Assembly (NCBI RefSeq): GCF_003130705.1
Contig: NZ_CP021354.1
Coordinates: 1,736,001 to 1,800,000 of the forward strand
Direction: 5' to 3'
DNA from: Rhodococcus oxybenzonivorans
GTDB lineage: Bacteria; Actinomycetota; Actinomycetes; Mycobacteriales; Mycobacteriaceae
Length of the DNA stretch: 64,000 nucleotides
The translations under genes and the position numbers were made by a program. The number at the start of each line of letters is the position of its first letter. Within the stretch, counting starts at the first letter, position 1. Under the pieces are notes generated by a model. The model had not been told where the DNA came from. It did not search any database and saw only the letters and a program-made list of their open reading frames with translations. Below, in pieces: positions 36,272 to 44,511 of the stretch.

Positions 36272-36786
36272 ACGCAGACGAGAAGGCGCGATGGTGGTCG
36301 CGGAACCCACGCAGGTTGGTCTCCGTCCTGGCGGCATTCACCGCGGTAGCGGCGGCGCTGGCCGCAACCCTCTACGTGACGACGTATCGACCGGACCAGC
36401 GTGTCGATGACGACGTGCGCGCGGCGGTGACCGACACCGCGTCGCAGGGCGCTGTCGCCCTTCTGTCCTACACGCCGGACACAGTGGCGAGCGTCGTCGA
36501 CACCGCCCGCGGTCGTCTGACAGGAGAGTTCCTCGACTACTACTCGAAGTTCACCACGGAGGTCGTGGTGCCGGCCGCGCAGGAGAGCCAGGTAGCCACC
36601 GAGGCGACGGTGGCGGCGGCCGGTCCCGTGGACGTACAGGCCGACACAGCGACAGTGCTCTTGTTCGTGAACCAGACGACGACGAGTGCCGCGGAACCCG
36701 AACCGGCCACGACGGCGACGAGTATCAACGTCGAACTCACGCGCTCCGGCGACGACTGGCTGATCTCCGGCTTCGATCCTGTCTAG
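36268..36786 (+). CDS. Mce-associated-type membrane protein, second of pair
   Basis: A 172-residue protein with a basic N-terminus, one transmembrane helix (about 18-40) and an extracytoplasmic domain: VTDTASQGAVALLSYTPDTV, then DYYSKFTTEV and a final WLISGFDPV. It matches the layout of its upstream neighbour and of Mce-associated proteins, with the typical VALLSY-x-DTV and ...LI(S/T)GFDPV ending. GTG 36268 overlaps the preceding stop. The pair may form a hetero-oligomer in the envelope. No Mce partner is in the window. Confidence 0.78.
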   Translation: MNADEKARWWSRNPRRLVSVLAAFTAVAAALAATLYVTTYRPDQRVDDDVRAAVTDTASQGAVALLSYTPDTVASVVDTARGRLTGEFLDYYSKFTTEVVVPAAQESQVATEATVAAAGPVDVQADTATVLLFVNQTTTSAAEPEPATTATSINVELTRSGDDWLISGFDPV

Positions 36787-36810
36787 TCGGCGCGAGTAGC
36801 GTGTGCGCGC

Positions 36811-37254
36811 ATGAGCACCCTCCGAGAGGTCGGCGAACGCGCATCGTGGCGCTGCTGGCTGTGTGATGAACCGGTAGATCCCGACATGTCGGTCAACGAT
36901 CCGCGCGGACCCAGTATCGACAGCGTTGTCACCGCGAAGAAGGCGAAGGCGAAGGGCGGCACCGAACGCCTGGCGCACCGCGCGTGCAATACGAAGAAAG
37001 GCGCGGTCAAACCGGTCGTGCCGTGGCCGGACCGGTTGTTCGTCGTCGATCCCGCACCGATCATCGGCGTGGTCGAGCAGTTGAGCCGCAAAGGCGGGCG
37101 TGTCGCGGTGGCGCGCTGCCCGGGCAAGTCGGATGCCGAAGAGGCGTCGGAGTGGCTGCTCGACCGGTTGTCCCGGTTGGCTCCGGACCTACGGGTGGAG
37201 TCGCAGATCGATGCTGCGGGTGGCGCGTATCTGCTCGTCCTTCGCACCGCCTGA
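36811..37254 (+). CDS. HNH-like zinc protein lacking the catalytic histidine
   Basis: A 147-residue soluble protein. CWLC (C15, C18) and HRACN (H56, C59, N60) form the zinc and Asn part of an HNH fold. The site that is normally D-H reads D37-S38, so the general-base histidine is missing. The C-terminal 80 residues form an alpha/beta domain (IIGVVEQLSRKGGRVAVARC) not typical of nucleases. It may therefore bind nucleic acid without cutting, or belong to a divergent family. It lies 24 bases after the Mce-associated pair and ends directly before a palindromic element. Confidence 0.65.
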   Translation: MSTLREVGERASWRCWLCDEPVDPDMSVNDPRGPSIDSVVTAKKAKAKGGTERLAHRACNTKKGAVKPVVPWPDRLFVVDPAPIIGVVEQLSRKGGRVAVARCPGKSDAEEASEWLLDRLSRLAPDLRVESQIDAAGGAYLLVLRTA

Positions 37255-37300
37255 CCCGTGAGTACTTGTTAACCGTGGCTGGTTGAGAAGTACTCACGGG
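37255..37300. repeat. Palindromic repeat element, copy 1 (terminator-like)
   Basis: A 46-base hairpin starts at the base after the HNH-like gene stop. The outer stem CCCGTGAGTACTT (37255-37267) pairs perfectly with 37288-37300, then a G-G mismatch, then a 7-bp inner stem and loop TGGC. A near-identical copy lies at 39691-39736, and the outer-stem difference is compensatory. It probably terminates transcription in either direction and may be a genome-wide repeat. Confidence 0.75.
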
Positions 37301-37371
37301 CGGCGAAGCCGCACGAGGGAGTAACGTCGGATCCAGAACATGAATCCGACCTCGAGTGCGAAGGAATCCCG

Positions 37372-38547
37372 ATGAATCTGGCTTTGACCGACGAGGAGCT
37401 GGCGTTCCGTGACGAGATGCGAACGTTCTTCACCACGCAGATTCCGGCGGAGATCCGTGAGCGGTATGCGCGCGGAGAAGAGGTGGGGAGGGAGGGGTTC
37501 GTCGAGTCGCAGCGGATCCTGAATGCAAACGGGCTCGCGACGCCACATTGGCCGGTGGAGTGGGGCGGCCGGGACTGGACGCCGGTGCAGAAGCACATCT
37601 GGTTGGAAGAGTTGCAGTTGGCGTCGGTGCCCGAGCCGCTCGCGTTCAATACCGGCATGGTCGGCCCGGTGATTGCGGCGTTCGGTTCACAGGAGCAGAA
37701 GGAAAGGTTCCTGCCGCCGACCGCGAATCTCGACATCTGGTGGTGCCAGGGGTTCTCCGAGCCCGAGGCCGGCTCGGACCTGGCGTCGCTGAAGACCCGC
37801 GCCGTCCGTGACGGCGACGAGTATGTGATCAACGGTCAGAAGACGTGGACCACGCTGGCGCAGCACGCGGATTGGATCTTCGTTCTCGCCCGCACCAATC
37901 CGGATGCGCCCAAGAAGCAGGCCGGGATCTCGTTCATCCTCGTCGACCTGAGTACGCCCGGGGTGACGGTGCGCCCGATCAAACTCATCGACGGCGGCCA
38001 CGAAGTCAACGAGGTGTTCTTCGAGGACGCTCGGGTCCCGGCGGAGAATCTCGTGGGCGAAGAGAACCAGGGCTGGAGTTACGCGAAGTTCCTCCTCGGC
38101 AACGAGCGCACCGGGGTGACCCGGCTCGGATTTTCCAAGGTGCGTGTGGCGCAGGCAAAAAAACGCGCCGCAGAGATTGCGGTCGGGGACGGCACCTTGC
38201 TGGAGGATCCGCTGTTCGCCGCGCGAGTCGCGGAACTCGAGAACGAGATCATCGCATTGGAGTTGACGCAGTTGCGGGTGGTGGCGAGTTCGGCCGACGG
38301 GAAGCCGAATCCGGCGTCGTCGCTACTGAAGCTGCGGGGGTCCGAGCTGCAACAGGCCACGCTCGAGTTGTTGACCGATGTCGCGGGACCGGACTCGCTG
38401 CCCTTCGCGGCCGGTGAGGGTATTGCCTCGCCGCTCTGGGCGCAGCGGACGGCACCGACGTATCTGAACTACCGCAAGGTGTCCATCTACAGCGGATCGA
38501 GCGAAGTGCAGCGCAGCATCATCGCCTCCTCGATCCTCGGATTGTGA
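37372..38547 (+). CDS. Acyl-CoA dehydrogenase, large partner of a probable heteromeric pair
   Basis: A 391-residue acyl-CoA dehydrogenase. LATPHWPVEWGGRDWTPVQK, WCQGFSEPEAGSDLASLKTR and VNEVFFEDARVPAENLVGEE are family segments, and SIYSGSSEVQRSIIASSILG forms the C-terminus. The WPxEWGG and QGFSEPEAGSD forms are typical of the pimeloyl-CoA/cholesterol-side-chain type of paired dehydrogenases. GAAGGAA precedes the ATG. The second dehydrogenase starts ten bases after its stop, so the two probably assemble as an alpha2beta2 complex. The substrate is unknown. Confidence 0.87.
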   Translation: MNLALTDEELAFRDEMRTFFTTQIPAEIRERYARGEEVGREGFVESQRILNANGLATPHWPVEWGGRDWTPVQKHIWLEELQLASVPEPLAFNTGMVGPVIAAFGSQEQKERFLPPTANLDIWWCQGFSEPEAGSDLASLKTRAVRDGDEYVINGQKTWTTLAQHADWIFVLARTNPDAPKKQAGISFILVDLSTPGVTVRPIKLIDGGHEVNEVFFEDARVPAENLVGEENQGWSYAKFLLGNERTGVTRLGFSKVRVAQAKKRAAEIAVGDGTLLEDPLFAARVAELENEIIALELTQLRVVASSADGKPNPASSLLKLRGSELQQATLELLTDVAGPDSLPFAAGEGIASPLWAQRTAPTYLNYRKVSIYSGSSEVQRSIIASSILGL

Positions 38548-38557
38548 GGGGTGTGTC

Positions 38558-39685
38558 ATGGATTTCGAACTGACCGACGAACAGAAACTGCTGCGCGACA
38601 CCACCCGCGAGCTACTCGGCCGCAGTTACGACGCGGAGAAGCGTAACGCCGTCACCGACACCGAGCAGGGGTGGAGCCCGCAGGTGTGGAAGCAACTCGC
38701 CGAGGTGGGACTGCTCGGTTTGAGCTTCGCCGAGGATGACGGCGGAATGGGCGCCGGTCCAGTCGAGGTGGCGTCGGTGATGACCGAAATCGGCCGCCGG
38801 CTCGCCCCTGAACCCGTCCTCGACGCGGTGCTCGTTCCCGGCGGGTTGATCGCTGCGGTAGGCAGCACGGAGCAGCGCCGCCGAATCCTGCCGGAGGTGT
38901 CGGAGGGCAACCTGTTGCTGGCGTTCGCCGATCGGGAACCGGGGGTGCGGTGGCCCTCCACCCGAGTGTCCACGACCGCGAAGCAGGACGGCGACTCCTG
39001 GACGGTGTCGGGTATCAAGAACCCCGTCCTGCACGGGGGAAGCGCGAACACGCTGGTCCTCACAGCGACACTCCCCGGTGGTGGGGTCGGGCTGTTCCTC
39101 GTCGACGCCGACGCTCACGGGCTTACCCGCACGGGTTACGCGACTCACGACGGACTGCGCGCCGCGCAGATCGAACTGTCGGACACTCCGGCGGAGCCGC
39201 TCGGTGAGGGCGGCGATGCGTCGTCGGCGATCGAGGGCGCGCAGATCCGGGCGCAGGCGGCGTTGTGCGCGGAGGCGGTTGGCGCGATGGAGGAAGCGTT
39301 GCGGTTGACGACCGAGTACCTGAAGACCCGCAAGCAGTTCGGTGTCCCGATCGCGAAATTCCAGACCCTGACACATCGAGCGGCGGATATGTATGTGCTG
39401 CTGGAACTGGCTCGCAGCATGAGCCTGTACGCGACGATGTCTCTGGCCGACGGAACCGTCGACCCGGTGGTCGCCTCTCGTGCGAAGCTGCAGATCGGGC
39501 GTTCGGCCCGCAAGATCGGGCAGGAAGCGATCCAAATGCACGGTGGCATCGGCATGACTGCGGAGTATCCGGTCGGGCACTACGTCAGCAGGCTCACCGC
39601 CATCGAACACATCCTCGGCGGCTCCGACGACCACCTTCGTGTCCTCGCGGCGGCGACCACCCAGGGGACCATCAGCATCATCTAA
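38558..39685 (+). CDS. Acyl-CoA dehydrogenase, small partner of the pair
   Basis: A 375-residue acyl-CoA dehydrogenase beginning MDFELTDEQKLLRDTTRELL. In the flavin-binding stretch it reads AFADREPGVRWPSTRVSTTA, lacking the usual T-E-x-x-x-GSD pattern. QMHGGIGMTAEYPVGHYVSR is conserved at the C-terminus. Divergence of the flavin region in one subunit is usual in heteromeric dehydrogenases where only some sites bind FAD. A palindromic element follows six bases after its stop, matching the one before the pair. Confidence 0.86.
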   Translation: MDFELTDEQKLLRDTTRELLGRSYDAEKRNAVTDTEQGWSPQVWKQLAEVGLLGLSFAEDDGGMGAGPVEVASVMTEIGRRLAPEPVLDAVLVPGGLIAAVGSTEQRRRILPEVSEGNLLLAFADREPGVRWPSTRVSTTAKQDGDSWTVSGIKNPVLHGGSANTLVLTATLPGGGVGLFLVDADAHGLTRTGYATHDGLRAAQIELSDTPAEPLGEGGDASSAIEGAQIRAQAALCAEAVGAMEEALRLTTEYLKTRKQFGVPIAKFQTLTHRAADMYVLLELARSMSLYATMSLADGTVDPVVASRAKLQIGRSARKIGQEAIQMHGGIGMTAEYPVGHYVSRLTAIEHILGGSDDHLRVLAAATTQGTISII

Positions 39686-39690
39686 GAGCA

Positions 39691-39736
39691 CCTGTGAGTA
39701 CTTGTTAACCGCCCGCGGTTAATAAGTACTCACAGG
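39691..39736. repeat. Palindromic repeat element, copy 2 (terminator-like)
   Basis: A 46-base hairpin six bases after the dehydrogenase stop. The outer stem CCTGTGAGTACTT (39691-39703) pairs with 39724-39736; a G-T wobble and a 7-bp inner stem TTAACCG/CGGTTAA follow, loop CCCG. Compared with copy 1, the third outer pair is T-A instead of C-G, and the inner stem differs while keeping pairing. Confidence 0.78.
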
Positions 39737-39874
39737 GGTTGGTCTCGGCTTGGTATCGAATTACGGCGTTTCCGACGTGTCGCGCGGGTGGTGGTGGTGT
39801 GACGCGGATAACGTTCTGCGCGCAACACCAGAACTCACGGGGGACGTTCGTAATCTCGGTGAAGGAGTATTGCC

Positions 39875-40078
39875 ATGGGGTCCGGTCCAGTCAAAGCGAT
39901 CATGTGGAGCCTGCTTTTCGTGGGACTCGTCGGTGCGGGAGTCGGGATTTCCGAGCTGCACGTTCAGTGGACGGTCGCGTCGCTGATCGTCGCGTCGGTC
40001 TCCGGCCTTGTCTTGCTCAGGATTCGCGCCGACGCGCACCCCGAACTGCACAGCGACCGCCGGATGGCCGCGGGCTAG
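39875..40078 (+). CDS. Small two-helix membrane protein, unknown
   Basis: A 67-residue protein with two hydrophobic helices (IMWSLLFVGLVGAGVGI and WTVASLIVASVSGLVLL) and a short polar tail with RIRADAHPELHSDRR. GAAGGAG lies eight bases before ATG 39875, supporting translation. I recognise no family. It stands alone between palindromic copy 2 and the convergent VWA gene, with seven bases between stops. The region 39737-39874 before it shows no other gene. Confidence 0.62.
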   Translation: MGSGPVKAIMWSLLFVGLVGAGVGISELHVQWTVASLIVASVSGLVLLRIRADAHPELHSDRRMAAG

Positions 40079-40085
40079 GCCCGCG

Positions 40086-41246
40086 TCACTCCGTCTGGAG
40101 CCTGTCTGCCCACCTGCGAATGTCGCCGCGTTCCAGTGCGAGCGCCAGCAATTCCGGGAACTTGTCCGGTGTGCAGGCGAACGCGGGAATCCCGAGAACA
40201 CCCAGGGCCGCCGCGTTGTCATGGTCGAACGACGGGGCGCCGTCGTCGGACAGTGCCAGCAGCACGATCACCTGGACCCCGGCCGTCTTCATGGCAGACA
40301 TCCGCCGCAGCATCTCGCCGCGGATTCCGCCCTCGTACAGGTCCGAGATGAGCACGAACAGCGATTCGGTCGGTCTGTCGATCAGCGACTGGCTGTAGGC
40401 GATCGCCCTGTTGATGTCGGTGCCGCCGCCGAGCTGCGTGCCGAACAGGACGTCCACAGGATCGGACAGTTTGTCTGTCAGATCCACGACCGCAGTGTCG
40501 AAGACGACGAGCGAAGTCTTCAAGGCGCGCATCGATGCGAGAACGGCGCCGAAGACGGAGGCGTAGACGACGCTCGACGCCATCGACCCCGACTGGTCGA
40601 TGGCGAGGACAACGTCGCGGTGCACCGTCGGTGATCGACGTCCGTACCCGATCATCCGTTCCGGCACCACGGTCTTGTACTCAGGAAGATAGTGGGCGAG
40701 GTTGGCGCGGATGGTGCGGTTCCAATCGACGTCACGGAGCTTCGGATTGGTGGTGCGCGCAGCCCGGTTGATGGCGCCGGTCACCGCGGTCCGTGTTTTC
40801 TGCGCGATGCGTTCCTCGATCTGCCGGACCACTGTGTCGACGACCATGCGGGCGGTGGCTTTGCTCGTTTCGGGCATCACCCGATTGAGGCTCAGCAGCG
40901 TGCCGACGAGGTGGACGTCGGGTTCGACGGCGTCGAGCAGTTCGGGTTCGAGCAGCAACTCGGTAAGTCCGAGCCGGTCGACGGCGTCCTTCTGCATCAC
41001 CTGGACGACGGTGCTCGGGAAGTACGTCCGGATGTCGCCGAGCCACCGCGCCACCTTCGGCGCCGAGCTTCCCAGGCCGGCACCGCGGCGACGGCTACTG
41101 GTGTCCTCGGGTTTCGCGTCGTAGAGGGCGGACAGCGCACCGTCCATCGCGGCATCCGACTTGGAGCCCAGCCCCCCCGTCGACTCCTCGGCGGCGTCAC
41201 CGAGCAGCAACCGCCACCGTCGTAACCGCTCGGCGTCTTCGCTCAC
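40086..41246 (-). CDS. VWA-domain protein, last gene of the MoxR/DUF5682 operon
   Basis: A 386-residue protein: a helical N-terminal half and a C-terminal von Willebrand A domain. The MIDAS metal site is complete: D217-x-S219-x-S221 (AIDQSGS), T276 (GGGTDI) and D302 (ISDLYEG). It should bind Mg2+ and a partner carrying an acidic ligand residue. VWA proteins paired with MoxR ATPases act in metal insertion or complex remodelling. GTGA/ATGA-type overlaps run through all five genes; here its ATG overlaps the DUF5682 stop. Confidence 0.87.
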   Translation of the reverse strand: MSEDAERLRRWRLLLGDAAEESTGGLGSKSDAAMDGALSALYDAKPEDTSSRRRGAGLGSSAPKVARWLGDIRTYFPSTVVQVMQKDAVDRLGLTELLLEPELLDAVEPDVHLVGTLLSLNRVMPETSKATARMVVDTVVRQIEERIAQKTRTAVTGAINRAARTTNPKLRDVDWNRTIRANLAHYLPEYKTVVPERMIGYGRRSPTVHRDVVLAIDQSGSMASSVVYASVFGAVLASMRALKTSLVVFDTAVVDLTDKLSDPVDVLFGTQLGGGTDINRAIAYSQSLIDRPTESLFVLISDLYEGGIRGEMLRRMSAMKTAGVQVIVLLALSDDGAPSFDHDNAAALGVLGIPAFACTPDKFPELLALALERGDIRRWADRLQTE

Positions 41247-43411
41247 GACGGCACTCCCAGAATGTCGGCCACCGTGCGGATCGCGACCGCGGCTCGCCGC
41301 GGGTCGATCGGAGCTGCAGCTTCGCTTCGGTTTCCGCCCTGCACGGACTGGCCGATCGCCTGACGTTCCCCGGTGTCGAAAGCGCCGAATGTTCGCCGCA
41401 GCAACGGCAGCGTGTCTACGAAGTCCTGCTCACCCAGTCCCGATACCCAGGTGTCGAGAAGGCGCAGCAGTTCCCGATCGTGGACGAGAAGCAAGCCACC
41501 GCCGCCGAGGAAGCCGTCCACCCATCCTGCCTTCGCGGACGGTGTGGCGCCGACAGACAATGCCCGCGATAACCTGGTCGCGGAGTCGGTTTCGCTGATC
41601 GCGCCGGCGTCGCGGAGCAGCCGGACCATCCGGCCGATCACCAGGCCGTTCACATCGCTGCGATCGACGAGCCCGGCGAGAGCGCCCAGCCATCGTTTCG
41701 ACGCGCGATCCTCGTCGCGGAGCATCACGGCGGCATGGACTCCGTCGATCGCCCGGCGCATCTCGATCGCGCTGTCGTCGTCCAATCCCGACAGCGCCGA
41801 TCCCAGTCCCGCGCAGATCCGCACCAGGAGGCTGTCGTTGACGCGGGCGAGGGACGAGATGTCGGTGCCGCGGACGTCACCGTAGCGGAGGGTCCGGGTC
41901 AGGGACGGTAGCGCATCCATCAGATGCATCACGTCGTGGTCGAGGGCGGCGGCCGTGTCGAGCGCACGGAGCAGTTCGGGCAGCGCATCGGTGAGATTCG
42001 ACAGCAGCGCCTGCTCGAGGAGTGCGGTGAGCTGGGCGAGGGAGACGTCCTCGGCCGACGCTTCGGCCCGTACTTTGGCGGTGGCTGCGGCCTCGACTGT
42101 CGTTCCCCAGAGTGATGCCTCGATGATGGCGACGGCGAGTTCCGGCTTCCAGGTCAGTGACCACGTTTCGCGGAACGTCCCGGTCGCGTTGATCTCGCTG
42201 TCCGCGGGAACGCCCCACCCGACTCCCAGTAGCTGCAGGCGGTGGAGTAACCGGGAGCGCGTGACGTCGATGTCCTTGCGGAGATCGAGGTCGAGTGTCT
42301 TCTCCGTGGCCTGTTGCTTGAGGCGGAGCGTTTTTGCCCGTGCACGCAGGTCGGCGTCGAGCGGGACGGTGGGTGTGTCGTCCGGGACGCCGCCGAGTGC
42401 CTCACCGACCACGAGTCGCCGGGTGATCAGGTCGAGCAGGACGTCGTTGCCGTCGCACATCACGGCGCGGGTTGCCTCGGTGACCTCGGACAGGCCGGCC
42501 AGGGGACGTGAGCGCATGGCGGCCAGGGTGTCTGCCAGGCGTACCGCCTCGATGACGTGCGCGCTCGACACCGGAAGGTCCTCGGCGCGCAGCACGCGGG
42601 CCACCTTGGTGAGCCAACGTGGGATCGTACGGTCGCCGGCGGTGAAGAGGTGGTGATACCAGCCCGGTGAGGTGATACCGGCTCCGTACCCCGAGGCCGT
42701 GGACAGACGCGAATGGGTCCACGGAACCCATGTCAGTGAGGTTTTGATCTTCGGCAGGCCCTTGAGGATTCGCGCATCGGCGGTGGCGGGGCCGAGGGGC
42801 CCGGAGAGCGCCGGCGCATGCCAGGCACCACAGATCACCGCCACGCGCTGAGCACCGCCCTTGATGGCCTTGCGCAACGTCTGGCGCATGTAGGCCTCGC
42901 GTCTTCTCGTCTCCTCGTCGAGGTCGGTGGCATTGCGCAGAACGGACATCGCTTCGGTGATGGCGTCGAACGAGTCTGCGCCGGTGCCGGATTCGATTAC
43001 TGCGTCCCACCAGCGTTCGGGGTCGTCGTATCCGGCAGCCGCGGCGAGCTGGGCCAACGGGTCTGTGCGATCGGATTCGGCGGATTCGGCGGCGAGCGTG
43101 TGAGCAGCCGGGAGATCACAGAACCGCACGTCGACTCCGTGCTCCGCGGACCACGAGAGTGCCTGCCACTCAGGGGAAAATACTGCGAAAGGCCAGAACG
43201 CAGCCGTCCGCGGTTCCCCGGTGGCGTACGCCAGCAGTGCCACCGGCGGTTCCATGGCATCGGCGGCCGTCAGTGCGATCAGCGGGTCGGCGTCCGCGGG
43301 CCCTTCGATCAGGACTGCATCGGGTGTGAACGCCTCGAGTGCGCGTCGCACCGACCGTGCGGATCCGGGCCCGTGATGGCGGATGCCGAAGACACGGACA
43401 TCGGAACTCAC
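41243..43411 (-). CDS. DUF5682-family protein with TraB/ChaN-like signature
   Basis: A 722-residue soluble protein, the largest in the operon. The N-terminal part has VFGIRHHGPGSARSVRRAL (7-25) and DAVLIEGPADAD, then VAVICGAWHAPAL (190-202). This pairing of GxxHxGxxS and GAxHxPA is what TraB/ChaN/PrgY-type hydrolase-like proteins show, though I have not searched it. The remaining 500 residues are mainly helical and repeat-like. A metal-dependent hydrolase or sensor role is plausible, not shown. It overlaps both neighbours by four bases. Confidence 0.8.
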   Translation of the reverse strand: MSSDVRVFGIRHHGPGSARSVRRALEAFTPDAVLIEGPADADPLIALTAADAMEPPVALLAYATGEPRTAAFWPFAVFSPEWQALSWSAEHGVDVRFCDLPAAHTLAAESAESDRTDPLAQLAAAAGYDDPERWWDAVIESGTGADSFDAITEAMSVLRNATDLDEETRRREAYMRQTLRKAIKGGAQRVAVICGAWHAPALSGPLGPATADARILKGLPKIKTSLTWVPWTHSRLSTASGYGAGITSPGWYHHLFTAGDRTIPRWLTKVARVLRAEDLPVSSAHVIEAVRLADTLAAMRSRPLAGLSEVTEATRAVMCDGNDVLLDLITRRLVVGEALGGVPDDTPTVPLDADLRARAKTLRLKQQATEKTLDLDLRKDIDVTRSRLLHRLQLLGVGWGVPADSEINATGTFRETWSLTWKPELAVAIIEASLWGTTVEAAATAKVRAEASAEDVSLAQLTALLEQALLSNLTDALPELLRALDTAAALDHDVMHLMDALPSLTRTLRYGDVRGTDISSLARVNDSLLVRICAGLGSALSGLDDDSAIEMRRAIDGVHAAVMLRDEDRASKRWLGALAGLVDRSDVNGLVIGRMVRLLRDAGAISETDSATRLSRALSVGATPSAKAGWVDGFLGGGGLLLVHDRELLRLLDTWVSGLGEQDFVDTLPLLRRTFGAFDTGERQAIGQSVQGGNRSEAAAPIDPRRAAVAIRTVADILGVPS

Positions 43412-44511
43412 CCGGTGACCTCCCGGCAGGCTCGGTAGAAGTCCGACCAGTCCTCGCGTTCACGGACAACCGCTTCGAGATACTCCGTCCACACCACCTT
43501 GTCTGCCACCGGATCCTTCAGTACGGATCCGAGGATGCCTGCGGCCACATCAGAGGGCCCCAACGTGCCGTTGCCGAAGTGCGCGGCGAGCGCCAGTCCG
43601 TTGGTCACCACGGAGATGGCCTCCGCGGTCGACAATGTTCCGGACGGCGACTTCAGCTTGGTACGGCCGTCCGAGGTGGCGCCGGAGCGTAATTCGCGGA
43701 ACACGGTGACCACTCGGCGGATCTCGTCGACCGTCGCGGGGATTTTCGGCAGTTCCAGTGAGGCGCCCAGTTGTTCGACGCGCCGAGTGACGATGGCGAC
43801 CTCGTCCTCTTCGCTGGCGGGCAGCGGCAGGACCACCGTGTTGAAGCGCCTGCGGAGTGCGGAGGAGAGGTCGTTCACACCGCGGTCGCGGTCGTTGGCG
43901 GTGGCTATCAGGTTGAAACCTTTGGTTGCCTGTATTTCGATGCCCAATTCGGGCACCGGCAGGGTTTTCTCCGAGAGCACGGTGATGAGCGCGTCCTGCA
44001 CGTCGGCCGGAATCCGGGTGAGCTCTTCGACTCGGACGATCCGGCCGCTCTCCATCGCGGTCATTACCGGGGAGGGGACGAGCGCTCCCGCGGTGGGACC
44101 TTCGGCCAGGAGCCGGGCGTAATTCCATCCGTACCGGATGGCCTCCTCCGGGGTTCCGGAAGTTCCCTGGATCAGCAGCGTCGACGTCCCGGAAATCGCG
44201 GCCGAAAGATGTTCGGACACCCACGTCTTGGCTGTGCCGGGGACACCGAGGAGCAGGAGTGCCCGATCGGTGGCCAGGGTAGCGACTGCGACTTCCATCA
44301 ACCGGCGGGGGCCGACGTATTTGGGGGTGATCACGGTGCCGTCCTCGAGTTCGCCCCCGAGTAGGTACGTGACGACGGCCCACGGCGACATCTTCCAGGA
44401 CGGCGGCCGCGGCCGGGTGTCCTGAGCGGCGAGGGTCGCGAGTTCTTCGGCGTAGTCCTGTTCGGCATGGGGACGCAGCAGTTCGGCCTGGCCGGCCACG
44501 ATCTCGGTCAC
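43408..44511 (-). CDS. MoxR-type AAA+ ATPase
   Basis: A 367-residue MoxR-family AAA+ protein. Walker A GVPGTAKT is at 89-96. The Walker B region reads VRVEELTRIP, retaining the catalytic Glu but without the usual preceding Asp. Sensor 1 is NLIATANDRD and the arginine finger is in ALRRRF. It should act as a hexameric remodelling ATPase with the VWA protein. GTG 44511 overlaps the DUF5691 stop (GTGA), which fixes the start; longer frames lie inside that gene. Confidence 0.9.
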   Translation of the reverse strand: MTEIVAGQAELLRPHAEQDYAEELATLAAQDTRPRPPSWKMSPWAVVTYLLGGELEDGTVITPKYVGPRRLMEVAVATLATDRALLLLGVPGTAKTWVSEHLSAAISGTSTLLIQGTSGTPEEAIRYGWNYARLLAEGPTAGALVPSPVMTAMESGRIVRVEELTRIPADVQDALITVLSEKTLPVPELGIEIQATKGFNLIATANDRDRGVNDLSSALRRRFNTVVLPLPASEEDEVAIVTRRVEQLGASLELPKIPATVDEIRRVVTVFRELRSGATSDGRTKLKSPSGTLSTAEAISVVTNGLALAAHFGNGTLGPSDVAAGILGSVLKDPVADKVVWTEYLEAVVREREDWSDFYRACREVTG

